A stretch of DNA of 64,000 nt. Source: Monoplex corrugatus. Taxonomy: Eukaryota; Mollusca; Gastropoda; Littorinimorpha; Ranellidae. Under the pieces are notes generated by a model, which did no database searches, was not told the DNA's origin, and was given only the letters and a program-made list of their open reading frames with translations. The stretch is taken from positions 5,705,028 to 5,769,027 of the forward strand of contig CM060312.1 in assembly GCA_030674185.1 (NCBI GenBank), written 5' to 3'. Positions 18,836 through 31,109 of this stretch are shown here, in pieces. Each line of letters starts with the position of its first letter. The stretch's first letter is position 1. A program made the position numbers and the translations under genes.

Positions 18836-19283
18836 CATGAAATATGCATTCTGGATTTATGTTTGCCTGTTTCTGATTCCTATTTGTCTGAATACTGACA
18901 GTCAATTTGAATTAGATTTCTTCAGAAGTGTTAGAAAAAAAAACCCCACTGAAATATCAATCTTCTATCATCACTTTGCAGATATTATGCGACAGGCTTT
19001 ACCTTTTTCACTGTAACTAGAAAATAGAGTTCACCATAATCTATTCCTATTAACTATTCTTCTTCCACCTCTTAAGTATGTCATTTTTCTATAATGGAAA
19101 GGTTGCCAACAGGCACCAATTCACCAATTAGTTTTCATACTCTGTACCACAATTTCTTTTCAACATTTCATAAATTGTAAAGTTACACCTATCATTTCTA
19201 TTGCATCTGTCTAAAGTGTACACAAATGACTGCCAATTCATCATTCTTGTTGAGTAAGTACAGAGATACAATGACATTTCTGT
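18836..19283. other. Intron between e4 and e5, unassigned
   Basis: AT-rich sequence without recognised features. Confidence 0.5.
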
Positions 19284-19469
19284 TTAACCCTTTGAATCCC
19301 GCAGCCTCTACACAAGCATCCTGCATCGTCAACCATGCAAACAAAGCGAAAACTTAACCCTTTGATTGCCTCACCCCGTCCACCAGGTTCTTGCAGGAAG
19401 ATAGGGTGAGGGAGTCAAAGGGTTAAGTTTTTGCACTTGGTGGATGTGGTGTGGGAGTCAGAGGGTTAA
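19284..19469. mobile_element. Composite TTAA-type MITE
   Basis: It begins TTAACCCTTTGAATCCCGC and ends GTGGGAGTCAGAGGGTTAA. The inner element (TTAACCCTTTGATTGCCTC to GAGGGAGTCAAAGGGTTAA) sits within it. Compared with 35012-35204 the outer arms are in the opposite order. Confidence 0.85.
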
Positions 19470-19755
19470 TTTCTTTCCTATAAATAAAAGTGTTCTCATT
19501 TGTCTCCTCATATTTCATCCTTCAACTGAAGCAGCTGTCAAACGGCCAATGCGATACAGAATTAAATGATTAACAGATGAGTCAGTTTGAATCCTATTTC
19601 CCTACTAACACAGTAAGGACTCATTTTCCGTACATGCAAAGACATTCACTATCTCCACAGATTACTGCAGAAAATTTCTTAATGTCACAGATGATTAGGC
19701 ATCAAGCTACTGCAGGCATGGCGGCACTAAACAAATGCAATCTGTTCAGACGTAC

Positions 19756-19859
19756 CCACTGAGGACACCAAGAACCAGGTTAAGGACGAAGAAGGACCCA
19801 AGGATGATGAGACTGATGAAGTATATCCATGGCCACTCTGTGCCCACTGCATCGTTCAC
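19756..19859 (-). CDS. Cav1: Cav1 exon e4: IS6
   Basis: The exon reads [20 protein letters not shown] then [14 protein letters not shown] plus two bases of a Gly codon. [14 protein letters not shown] follows the domain I filter, and [21 protein letters not shown] is IS6, with the conserved Gly and the LVLGVLSG cytoplasmic end that forms the inner gate. It starts in phase 0. The acceptor is GTGTTACAG and the donor GTGG|GTACGT. The first 15 bases and the preceding acceptor are repeated about 36 times in the array that follows on the plus strand. Confidence 0.97.
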
Positions 19860-21455
19860 CTGTAACACACCAACATCACCTTCACCTGAAGCTCACTGTA
19901 TCATTCACCTGTAACACACCAACATCACCTGAAACACACTGCATCATTCACCTGTAACACACCAACATCACCTTTACCTGAAGCACACTGCATCGTTCAC
20001 CTGTAACACACCAACATCGCCTGAAGCATACTGCATCATTCCCTGCAACACACTAACATCACCTGAAACACACTGCACCATTCACCTGTAACACACCAAC
20101 ATCACCTGAAACACACTGCACCATTCATCTGTAACACACCATCACCTCACCTGAAGCACACTGCATCATTCACCTGTAACACACCAACATTTACCTGAAG
20201 CACACTGCATCATTCACCTGTAACACACCAACATCACCTGAAGCACACTGCATCATTCACCTGTAACACACCAACATCACCTTTAAACACACTGCACCAT
20301 TCATCTTGTAACACACCAACATCACCTTCACCTGAAGCACACTGCATCATTCACCTGTAACACACCAACACTCACCTGAAGCACACTGCATCATTCACCT
20401 GTAACACACCAACATCACCTGAACACACTGCATCCCTTCACCTGTAACACACCAACATCACCTGAAGCACACTGCATCATTCACCTGTAACACACCAACA
20501 TCACCTGAAGCACACTGCATCATTCACCTGTAACACACCAACATCACCTGAAGCACACTGCATCATTCACCTGTAACACACCAACATCACCTGAAGCACA
20601 CTGCATCATTCACCTGTAACACACCAACATCACCTGAAGCACACTGCATCATTCACCTGTAACACACCAACATCACCTGAAGCACACTGCATCATTCACC
20701 TGTAACACACCAACATCACCTGAAGCACACTGCACCATTCACCTGTAACACACCAACATCACCTTCACCTGAAGCACACTGCATCATTCACCTGTAACAC
20801 ACCAACATCACACCTGAAGCACACTGCATCATTCACCTGTAACACACCAACATCACCTGAAGCACACTGCATCATTCACCTGTAACACACCAACATCACC
20901 TGAAGCACACTGCATCATTCACCTGTAACACACCAACATCACCTGAAGCACACTGCATCATTCACCTGTAACACACCAACATCACCTGAACACACTGCAT
21001 CATTCACCTGTAACACACCAACATCACCTGAAGCACACTGCATCATTCACCTGTAACACACCAACATCACCTGAAGCACACTGCATCATTCACCTGTAAC
21101 ACACCAACATCACCTGAAGCACACTGCATCATTCACCTGTAACACACCAACATCACCTGAAGCACACTGCATCATTCACCTGTAACACACCAACATCACC
21201 TGAAGCACACTGCATCATTCACCTGTAACACACCAACACACTCACCTGAAGCACACTGCATCATTCACCTGTAACACACCAACATCACCTGAAGCACACC
21301 TCATTCACCTGTAACACACCACATACCTGAAGCACACTGCATCATTCACTTGTAACACACCAACATCACCTGAAGCGCACCCTACATCATTCACTTGTAA
21401 AACACCAACATCACCTTCACCTAATGTCCACTGTATCATTCACCTGTAACACACC
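19860..21455 (-). repeat. 43 bp array of duplicated e4 splice acceptors, about 36 copies
   Basis: In transcript orientation each unit reads TGTTGGTGTGTTACAG followed by GTGAATGATGCAGTG and then TGCTTCAGGTGA. The true border of exon e4 is TGTTGGTGTGTTACAG|GTGAACGATGCAGTG, so each unit copies the acceptor and the first 15 coding bases (VNDAV) with one silent change. The period is 43 bp (20461, 20504 and so on). The array occupies nearly the whole intron side upstream of e4, and the true acceptor is the last one met by the transcript. Confidence 0.92.
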
Positions 21456-21890
21456 TACATCAGGTACACATATCAATGCATTCACACACATAATCTACGG
21501 AAATGTCCTGGCATCGATCACTCCATCCAAATTATCACACAGAGGATTTCAAAAACATACCCAAGTACAAATGTAAACATAACTACTGACACTAAAACAT
21601 AAAAACGGGCCAAAATTACCAAACAGTATTCCCGCAGATCTCATTTCGCTAGAGCCAAAAATGCACTTAATACACATACTCAATTACCAATCCTAAGAGA
21701 AAGTATGTTAGACTCTTATCAAACACATACAGGTGAATGGACCAGCAAGGCAGAAAATGACAGGAGAAAATGACACAAAGCAAAGGAGGAAAGAAGAAAC
21801 AAAGAGAGTGACAGAAAAGAGGAAATTTCTAGCACAGAATTTCCAGAAGGTGGGGATACTATTTACACTCAAAGAGCCCCCAGCATCCTC
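21456..21890 (+). repeat. AGCCCAGCC family copy, head missing
   Basis: It starts inside the family at GGTACACATATCAATGCATTCA and keeps CACTCCATCCAAATTATCAC, AAAGTATGTTAGACTCTTAT, GACACAAAGCAAAGGAGGAA and the terminal GAAATTTCTAGCACAGAATT. It lies between the e4 acceptor array and exon e3. Confidence 0.82.
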
Positions 21891-21948
21891 ATGAGGGGAA
21901 TACAATAATTTACTGAACGGCAAAACACAGGTGATGGCTAACACTTAC

Positions 21949-22130
21949 ATAATACATGACATCGGTCCATCCCTCCATGGTGATGCACTGGAAGACAGTG
22001 AGCATGGCCAGTCCAAAGTTGTCAAAGTTGGTGATGCCATAGTTTGGCCCTTCCCAATCTGGGCTGCAGAATGTATCTTCGGGACAGAGGTAACCTTGAC
22101 CACATGGGCCGGGATCTTCCACAAATTCAT
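21949..22130 (-). CDS. Cav1: Cav1 exon e3: domain I turret and selectivity filter
   Basis: The exon completes an Asn codon and reads [40 protein letters not shown] and [20 protein letters not shown]. The Cys-rich turret ([14 protein letters not shown]) is typical of Cav domain I, and the Glu of TMEGWTDV is the domain I selectivity-filter residue. The acceptor is GTACACAG and the donor TAT|GTAAGT. It starts in phase 1 from e2 (A|AT) and ends in phase 0. Confidence 0.97.
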
Positions 22131-22166
22131 CTGTGTACAGTACCACATACAGCAAGTTTTAGTATA

Positions 22167-22170
<4 letters not shown>

Positions 22171-22232
<62 letters not shown>
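22171..22232. repeat. (CA)n microsatellite
   Basis: An uninterrupted CA run of about 60 bases, 40 bp upstream (in transcript order) of the e3 acceptor. Shorter CA runs follow to 22275. Confidence 0.93.
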
Positions 22233-22235
<3 letters not shown>

Positions 22236-22436
22236 CTCCACACAGACACAATGCCAAGCTCCACACACACACACACTTACAAATATCAGTTGCATAGAAA
22301 AAAGTGTTTTTTCCCTCTCCCTCCAAAATGCTATTGTTTTACGTTCAATGGAGGAAGAGGGAATGGTTAAACCTACTGTGAGTAAGGTAATCTTTCATTG
22401 CTGTGTGTAGAATGTGTGTAGTGTAGTAAGTTACAC

Positions 22437-22484
22437 ACAGAGAGAGGGAGACAGACAGACACAGAGAGAGAAGAGAGAACAGAC

Positions 22485-22551
<67 letters not shown>

Positions 22552-22620
22552 AAGAGACAGAGAGAGAGAGCGAGAGAGGTGTGTGTGGGTGTGTGTGTGT
22601 GTGTGTGTGTGTGCAAGCGT
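22437..22620. repeat. (GA)n and (TG)n microsatellites
   Basis: Purine-rich AGAGAC repeats lead into a (GA)n run at about 22487-22545, followed by GA variants and a short (TG)n run. The open frames here are low-complexity shadows. Confidence 0.93.
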
Positions 22621-23084
22621 GCAAACAAGTTTGTAACTTAGTAAGCATGCAAGTACATGTACACGCATGCCTTTATGCGTGTGCACATATGTAAACCACA
22701 CACACATACAATATGTTTATTGTCAAACATTACAGTGCAATCATCATCGTTCTGATAAAAAATACACTGTTCCACAACCCTCAATTCACAGGGGAGTGAG
22801 GTGGTACCACCTTCTCTGGGGATCATTTTACGATGGCAACGTCCACCTCTATGTCCTCGTTGCTCTACCTTTCCCAACACCCAAAGGGTGAACACGTCAC
22901 ATAAAAGCGACAAGACGTGTGGCAAATGTTGTCCAGGACAACCAACTAAATGGGAACAATGATATTACATTCTGATGCTTCAGTTTTGTGGTACACCTTC
23001 CACATGAAACACTGGAAACACTTTCACAGTGTTTGTGAGCGTTTTAAGGCCATCTTTATTTTCTTCATGGCTAGTCATGCAAAG
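22621..23084. other. Intron between e2 and e3, unassigned
   Basis: Unique-looking sequence; no gene or repeat is recognised. Confidence 0.5.
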
Positions 23085-23520
23085 TTGGCAGCCACCATAT
23101 GTCTGAATAAAATCTTTTTTTTTCTCTCTCTTTTTTTCAGTAATCAGAAAATGTCTGAATAGGATCCTTTTTTTTTTTAACACACTGATTTCAATGATCA
23201 CAAAATGTCTGAATAAAATCCTTTTTTTACTTTAATTCTTATTTCAATGATCAAAAACATCTGAATGGAATCCTGGTTTTTTGTTTTGTTTTTTAATTCT
23301 TATTTCAATGATCAGACAATGTCTGAATGAAAGTCATTTTTTAATTTTCATTTCAATGATCTGAAAATGTCTGACTGGAATCCTGTTTTTGTTGTTGTTG
23401 TTTGTTTGTTTGTTTGTTTGACCTCTTATTTCAATGATCAGAAAACATCTGAATGGAATCCTGGATTTTTTGTTTGTTTTTGTACCTTGTATTTCAAAGA
23501 TCAGAAAACATCAGAATGGA
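23085..23520. repeat. Irregular 55-65 bp tandem repeat, about 7 copies
   Basis: Each unit has TTATTTCAATGATCAGAAAA, ATGTCTGAATGGAATCCT and then a T-rich segment of variable length (TTTTTT or GTTTGTTT). Copies differ mainly in the T-rich part. Confidence 0.85.
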
Positions 23521-23708
23521 GGCACAAATGGTAGACTGTATGCTGCATTACCTTAAATCTTAAAGCATTTGATACACAGTTGATTGAAACACCCCATGGA
23601 TATTCCTCAGAAAAATCCAAACATCATCGAATACGATTCATGTGTTAATGGAATTTACAGAGCAAATATGTGTCAGATGGCTGGCAAGAGTAACAGAACT
23701 TTTTAATG
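23521..23708 (+). repeat. Dispersed repeat, copy 1 of 2
   Basis: The blocks TAGACTGTATGCTGCATTAC, CATTTGATACACAGTTGATT and GCAAATATGTGTCAGATGGC recur in the same order at 25912-26103 (TAAACTGTATGCTGCATTAT, GCAAATATGTGTTAGATGGC). It is non-coding and its class is unknown. Confidence 0.75.
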
Positions 23709-24130
23709 TCTACATGGTATAAAACACGGATGTTTGCTGTCCTCTCATCTTTTCTTTACTGGTAACCAAAATGGCCGAGGAAGTCACCTTCTCAGGAAAA
23801 CTCAGATTTAATTTCATATGAGTAACTAGTCCTAAAAGAATGTTTTCATCACTGTCTCTTGAAGACGCTCTGTTATTTTCATTCACTCCAGCTGGATTAC
23901 AAAACCAATAACTTTGTAAAGGCATCACAAAGACTGGGATTATCAGTACATTTGAACAAGACAAAAATCATCGTTTTTAGACAGGGAGGACATCTGGCCA
24001 AAGCAAAGAGATGATTTTATTGAGGTGAACATATTGAAGCCATTAACAGGACAAATATCTTGCAATAACTTTGACCACTGAACTATCATTTCAGACTTAA
24101 GAAGAGTCTGCTGGAACAGCAAAAGACTGC
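23709..24130. other. Intron between e2 and e3, unassigned
   Basis: No feature recognised. Confidence 0.45.
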
Positions 24131-24556
24131 TCATCATCATCATCATCAAGTGCCCTGCTGCATGGCATTGGCGATCATGGCCCTCCATATGGATCTATCC
24201 CTTGTTGCCGCAAGCACATCTTCCACCCTCTCTGTCCTCAGCCACCCTGCAAGTCCGTCCAATATTTTCTCCCTGGGTCTACCTGGTGCTCTCTTTCCCT
24301 CCAGCTTTCCTGTTGTGACCGGGTGCTCTAATTCCCATTTCCTCATAAAACAGCCTCTAAATGTTGCCTGTCTTTTCCTAATCTTTCTTATCAATGATCT
24401 TCTTGTGTTTGCCTCCATCAAGACGGTCTCGTTTGCTTTTTTTGCTGTCCATAGAACTCTCAACATTCTTCTTCGAAACCACATCTCGGCTGTCTCGATC
24501 TTGTTCCGGCTTTGCATGTTGACTGTCCATGCCTCACAACCGTACAACATTATCAG
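24131..24556 (-). mobile_element. LINE 3' fragment, best-preserved copy in the window
   Basis: An uninterrupted minus-strand frame of 134 codons reads [80 protein letters not shown] and ends IANAMQQGT. A (GATGAT)n tail lies at 24131-24148. It is the C-terminal part of the ORF2 family also seen at 134, 3864, 4463 and 58868, 5' truncated at about 24556. It seems the youngest copy because its frame is intact. Confidence 0.87.
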
Positions 24557-25194
24557 TATTCATGGAGATCATGAAAATAAAGTGGAGTCTAGGAACACAT
24601 CACCAATCGGTGAACTATGGGGTATGACACCACACACAGGGATCAATACATGTATACACATGTAAAAAGAATTAATCATGTCAGACCACCCTCCCCTAAC
24701 ACTATGGCTTAAGGTGAAATGGCAGGTTCCCATTATATATTGATAGCTATGTGAATGTATTAACCCCATCATGGCCAAGTGGAATAAGCCTGCTGCTGCC
24801 GGATCTGTGCCAGAGAAGTGGGTACACATTAACAGAAACAATTCTACAGAATACTTTTTCTGATAAAAGTATACAAAGCATATGTTTTTCTAAATGGAAT
24901 TTGAATGAGGTTTCTGTCATACTCTGCCTCTATTTCTGTCCTCTCCTCTCCTTATGAAGCACTTCGAATCAGTTGCTGAACAGCAATTCCAATTAGCATA
25001 CTGTTTATTTTCACAGCATCTAAGGTATCTTCATCCATACCTAAAGTATCTTCAGACATGTAGTCATGTTCATCAAAAGTAGGACCACAAAGCACATGAA
25101 GCGCTTCTGCCGAGTAGAAATTAGTGTATTATTTTTCCAGTCTTCCTAGTTCCTTGACTTCTTACTACTGCTCATGAAGACATGGGCATTCCAT
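24557..25194. other. Intron between e2 and e3, unassigned
   Basis: No gene or repeat is recognised. Confidence 0.5.
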
Positions 25195-25425
25195 TTGGTC
25201 CCTTTTTATCCACTGGACGAGGCGGCAGGGACGTTTTTAGTCCTGTTTTTATTATCCGTTGTTTGGTGTTTGTGGTCTGTTTGTGACCGTGCGTTCGCGC
25301 TTGACAAAGGCCGGTTGGCCGAAAATTTGCGCTTGTTTTGTCTTGTTTTTTTGTTAAATACGCGCTTACATTGGTTTTCTTATTCTTCTGGTTCCTGTTT
25401 GCTTGGGCGCGGGCAGTCGCACTTG
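25195..25425 (-). repeat. GGCCAAC dispersed element, single copy
   Basis: It holds CGCGCTTGACAAAGGCCGGT, TGGCCGAAAATTTGCGCTTG and TTCTTATTCTTCTGGTTCCT in the right-arm order of the hairpin at 1660-1981. It is more GC-rich than the other copies, so it may be closer to the founder. Confidence 0.78.
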
Positions 25426-25911
25426 TTTTGGATCTTCCTAGTTCAGCCAAGCCTGGCCCAGCCATTTCGTCCTCTGCTCACATGGTTCATTCATTTGACA
25501 TCTCATCACTCAACGCTTCATATCACAGATAGTGTCAGGAACCAAATTAGGACTACAATCATGTTTATTCATGAAGAAGCAGCCTTCATCTACTGACTGG
25601 TAAATAGTCCTGATGTTATTTCTATTTTGGGCTGAGGAAAAAGCCCAGGGCAGGTATATCCTTCCCATAGTGCTCCGACAACAACTATAGTATGATGGGT
25701 ATACATGTCACACAAACAACAAATAGGTTAAGACATTGATTTAAACTTTAAAAAATGACACAGATTAGAATATTTAAGCAAGTATACATGAAACTAAACA
25801 CCTAGACTGCCGATAGAAATGTTAACAATAACAACAACAACAAAAAATAGGCTAATATCGTGAAAACATGCCTAGACAAATTTGGGTTCTGTGATGTTCG
25901 ACTGGATGAAG
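25426..25911. other. Intron between e2 and e3, unassigned
   Basis: No feature recognised. Confidence 0.45.
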
Positions 25912-26103
25912 GTATGAATGGTAAACTGTATGCTGCATTATCGTAAATCTTACAGCATTTGATACAGCTGACTGAAACAGCCTATGGATATTCCTTAGAA
26001 AATTCTAAAAATCATCAAATATGATTTATGCTACATGAAATTTACAGATCAGTGCAAATATGTGTTAGATGGCGGGCAAAAGTAACAGAATTTTTTCAAT
26101 GCT
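25912..26103 (+). repeat. Dispersed repeat, copy 2 of 2
   Basis: A diverged second copy of 23521-23708 (see there), separated by 2.4 kb and in the same orientation. Confidence 0.72.
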
Positions 26104-26229
26104 ATAAAACTAAATAACGGTGAAAGGTATGTAACATATCTATTATTCAAATCATATGTTCAACCAATAGCAAAAAAACTCTTTGGCACTACTATCACAA
26201 AGTTCAGAGCTAAGAGTCAAGGCATCATG

Positions 26230-28805
26230 TTATGTTATGTATCATATTACACTTGTTGAATATCGTGTTGTCTTAAGTATTGTATTACACTTGTTGAATA
26301 TCATGTTGTCTTATGTATTGTATTATACTTGTTGAATATCATGTTGTCTTAAGTATTGTATTATACTTGTTGAATATCATGTTGTCTTAAGTATTGTATT
26401 ATACTTGTTGAATATCGTGTTGTGTTAAGTATTGTATTACACTTGTTGAATATCGTGTTGTCTTAAGTATTGTATTACACTTGTTGAATATCATGTTGTC
26501 TTAAGTATTGTATTATACTTGTTGAATATCATGTTGTCCTAAGTATTGTGTAACACTTATTGAATATCGTGTTGTCTTAAGTATTGTATAACACTTGTTG
26601 AATATCATGTTGTCTTAAGTATTGTATTATACTTGTTGAATATCATGTTGTCTTAAGTATTGTATTACACTTGTTGAATATCATGTTGTCTTAAGTATTG
26701 TGCAACACTTGTTGAATATCATGTTGTCTTAAGTATTGTATTACACTTGTTGAATATCATGTTGTCTTAAGTATTGTGTAACACTTGTTGAATATCGTGA
26801 TGTCTTAAGTATTGTATTACGCTTGTTGAATATCATATTGTCTTAAGTATTGTATTATATTTGTTGAATATCATGTTGTCTTAAGTATTGTATTACGCTT
26901 GTTGAATATCATATTGTCTTAAGTATTGTATTACACTTGTTGAATATCATGTTGTCTTAAGTATTGTATTACGCTTGTTGAATATCATATTGTCTTAAGT
27001 ATTGTATTATACTTGTTGAATATCATATTGTTTTAAGTATTGTATTATACTTGTTGAATATCATGTTGTCTTAAGTATTGTATTATACTTGTTGAATATC
27101 ATATTGTCTTAAGTATTGTATTATACTTGTTGAATATCATGTTGTCTTAAGTATTGTATTACACTTGTTGAATATCATGTTGTCTTAAGTATTGTGTAAC
27201 ACTTGTTGAATATCGTGATGTCTTAAGTATTGTATTACGCTTGTTGAATATCATATTATCTTAAGTATTGTATTATATTCGTTGAATATCATGTTGTCTT
27301 AAGTATTGTATTACGCTTGTTGAATATCATGTTGTCTTAAGTATTGTATTATACTTGTTGAATATCATACTGTCTTAAGTATTGTATTACACTTGTTGAA
27401 TATCATGTTGTCTTAAGTATTGTATTACGCTTGTTGAATATCATATTGTCTTAAGTATTGTATTATACTTGTTGAATATCATATTGTCTTAAGTATTGTA
27501 TTATACTTGTTGAATATTGTTTGTGTTAAGTATTGTATTACACTTGTTGAATATCATGTTGTCTTAAGTATTGTATTATACTTGTTGAATATCGTGTTGT
27601 CTTAAGTATTGTATTACACTTGTTGAATATCATGTTGTCTTAAGTATTGTATTATACTTGTTGAATATCATGTTGTCTTAAGTATTGTGTAACACTTATT
27701 GAATATCGTGTTGTCTTAAGTATTGTATAACACTTGTTGAATATCATGTTGTCTTAAGTATTGTATTACACTTGTTGAATATCATGTTGTCTTAAGTATT
27801 GTGTAACACTTGTTGAATATCGTGATGTCTTAAGTATTGTATTACGCTTGTTGAATATCATATTGTCTTAAGTATTGTATTATATTGTTGAATATCATGT
27901 TGTCTTAAGTATTGTATTACGCTTGTTGAATATCATATTGTCTTAAGTATTGTATTACACTTGTTGAATATCATGTTGTCTTAAGTATTGTATTACGCTT
28001 GTTGAATATCATATTGTTTTAAGTATTGTATTATACTTGTTGAATATCATATTGTCTTAAGTATTGTATTACACTTGTTGAATATCATGTTGTCTTAAGT
28101 ATTGTATTATACTTGTTGAATATCATATTGTCTTAAGTATTGTATTATACTTGTTGAATATCATGTTGTCTTAAGTATTGTATTATACTTGTTGAATATC
28201 ATGTTTGTCTTAAGTATTGTATTACACTTGTTGAATATCATGTTGTCTTAAGTATTGTGTAACACTTGTTGAATATCGTGATGTCTTAAGTATTGTATTA
28301 TACTTGTTGAATATCATGTTGTCTTAAGTACTGTATTATACTTGTTGAATATCATGTTGTCTTAAGTATTGTATTACGCTTGTTGAATATTGTGTTGTCT
28401 TAAGTATTGTGTAACACTTGTTGAATATCGTGATGTCTTAAGTATTGTATTATACTTGTTGAATATCGTGATGTCTTAAGTATTGTATTATACTTGTTGA
28501 ATATCATGTTGTCTTAAGTATTGTATTATACTTGTTGAATATCATGTTGTCTTAAGTATTGTATTATACTTGTTGAATATCATGTTGTCTTAAGTATTGT
28601 ATTATACTTGTTGAATATTGTGTTGTCTTAAGTATTGTATTACACTTGTTGAATATCCTGATGTCTTAAGTATTGTATTATACTTGTTGAATATCCTGAT
28701 GTCTTAAGTATTGTATTATATTTGTTGAATATCCTGATGTCTTAAGTATTGTATTATACTTGTTGAATATCCTGATGTCTTAAGTATTGTATTATACTTG
28801 TTGCA
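26230..28805. repeat. 38 bp minisatellite, about 67 copies
   Basis: The unit AAGTATTGTATTATACTTGT plus TGAATATCATGTTGTCTT repeats every 38 bp (26351, 26389). Recurrent variants are TTACAC/TTATAC/TTACGC/GTAACAC and ATCATG/ATCGTG/ATCATA. The GTAACAC variant is usually followed by ATCGTGATG, so blocks of several units have been copied together. The last four units carry ATCCTGATG. It is about 2.6 kb, the longest array in the window. Confidence 0.95.
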
Positions 28806-28967
28806 TGTCTATGTATTGTAATGCTGTGTATGTTTTGTTTATCAACTTGTATATAATTGCAAATAAACAGGGAGGTAGTGATAGAGGAACTGAGGTTGCT
28901 TTCTGTTAAGAAAGTAATTAAATGGAATGAATGATGTGACTGTGTCAAGGAATCGCCAGGTGGAAAT

Positions 28968-29160
<193 letters not shown>

Positions 29161-29399
29161 GTGCACGCGCTGTTTTCTTCACACTCTTAAAAGAAACAGC
29201 ACAAGTTTGTTGCTGTGCATTCTTGCAGAAGCTGCATGAATTCATGATGAAAAAAAAATCAGAATATATCATATGTATCATAAGTTGGTACAAATGTATG
29301 GCCAACTATGAGTTATTCACAGGTGAATTGACTATCTTGGAGAAAATTGTAATAAAGGGAGAAACTCTTTCATTATTTTTGGAAGCAGCCGAGTTCTGT

Positions 29400-29540
29400 T
29401 AATCTCATGCTGGTATGTTTTGGTATGCTATATGACAGCATAGAGCGCGATTAGGTGCACTATAAATGTACACTATTATTATCACTATTATTACTATTAC
29501 TATTATTATTATTATTATTATTATCATTATCATTAGGTCA
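29400..29540 (+). mobile_element. LINE 3' UTR remnant with (ATT)n tail
   Basis: GACAGCATAGAGCGCGATTA followed by GGTGCACTATAAATGTACAC and an (ATT)n tail resembles the 3' ends at 34390-34480, 36610-36660 and 52040-52115 (AGCGC ... CTATAAAT ... ATTATTATT). It is a dead-on-arrival LINE tail without coding sequence. Confidence 0.6.
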
Positions 29541-29838
29541 GAAATCTTTTATATTTTCTGTATGAGTGCATCCTATTGTACGTACAGATAGATGACTCAT
29601 CACAGCTTGATATTTACTTGGTTGACACACCCATACATTTCTTAAGTGTTCTGGGTTTGCTATTTTCATCATGCAACGATACAGATCTGTCATGTTTTTT
29701 GTATTATGAACAAAGTACATCTTTTTAAAATAATCTCAGCAAAAGAAAAAAGAGTACTGACTAAAAATACTTCACAGACTTGTAACTAAGATGGAGAAGC
29801 ATAAAGTCAAGACTCTGAAACACAAAATGAAGACTTAC
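29541..29838. other. Intron downstream of e2, unassigned
   Basis: No feature recognised. Confidence 0.4.
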
Positions 29839-29991
29839 TTGTAGTGTTATATTTACAGGCGTCATGAAGTTTCCCGTAGAAGAGCTCTAAACCGATGATG
29901 GCGTAGATGAAAATAACAAAGATGACAAGCAGTGCTATATGTAACAAAGGCACCATTGCACGCAGAATGGAGTTCAAAACTACTTGCAGAC
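29839..29991 (-). CDS. Cav1: Cav1 exon e2: IS4-S5 linker, IS5, start of turret
   Basis: The exon completes a Ser codon and reads [40 protein letters not shown] and [10 protein letters not shown] plus one base. [21 protein letters not shown] is the near-invariant IS4-S5 linker and start of IS5 of Cav1 channels; [12 protein letters not shown] leads into the turret. The acceptor is GTGTGTTTCAG and the donor ACAA|GTAAGT. Phases fit e1 (A|GT) and e3 (A|AT). Confidence 0.97.
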
Positions 29992-30129
29992 CTGAAACAC
30001 ACACACACATATATCAAAATGTTACATACGACAGAATTTTTTTTCACTTCTAGTTAGAAAAATAAGTCTCCTCATTTCCCTCCCCTGGTTAAAGATTTAT
30101 GTATGGGTGTTTATGACCTGAAGTACATG

Positions 30130-30137
30130 TGTATTCA

Positions 30138-30223
<86 letters not shown>

Positions 30224-30377
30224 GGTGAGTGAGTGAGTGAGTGAGTGAGTGATGTGAGTGTGTGTATGTGTGTGTGTGGTCTTTGATTTAATGTCTATTC
30301 ACTAAACAAAAAACAAAAAAATGAATCCCAAGAGTACAACTGGAGGCTCCTAAAGTTTCTCTCAAGCCAGACTTGAA

Positions 30378-30445
<68 letters not shown>

Positions 30446-30448
30446 GTG

Positions 30449-30504
<56 letters not shown>

Positions 30505-30611
30505 TCTTTGATTTAATGTCTATTCAATAAACAAAAAACAAAAAAACAAAAAAATGAATCGCAAGAGTACAACTGGAAGGCTCCTAAAGTTTCTCTCAAG
30601 CCAGACTTGAA

Positions 30612-30695
<84 letters not shown>

Positions 30696-30740
30696 GTGTT
30701 GTGTTGTTTTGTGTGTGTGTGTGTGTGTGTGTTGTGTGTG

Positions 30741-30788
<48 letters not shown>

Positions 30789-30942
30789 AGAGGAGAGAGT
30801 GAGTGAGTGAGTGTGTGTATGTGTGTGTGTGTGTGTGTGTGGTCTTTGATTTAATGTCTATTCACTAAACAAAAAACAAAACAAAAACCCTGATTAAAGA
30901 TTTATGTATGGGTGTTTATGACCTGAAGTGCATGTGTATTCA

Positions 30943-31034
<92 letters not shown>

Positions 31035-31072
31035 TGTGTGTGTGTGTGTGGGTGCGTGCGTGCGTGCAGTGA

Positions 31073-31109
<37 letters not shown>

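Noticed and set aside
19860..21455. Array of mutually exclusive IS6 exons
   Set aside because: Each unit holds only 15 coding bases of e4, too short to encode an alternative segment, and has a conserved intronic remainder.
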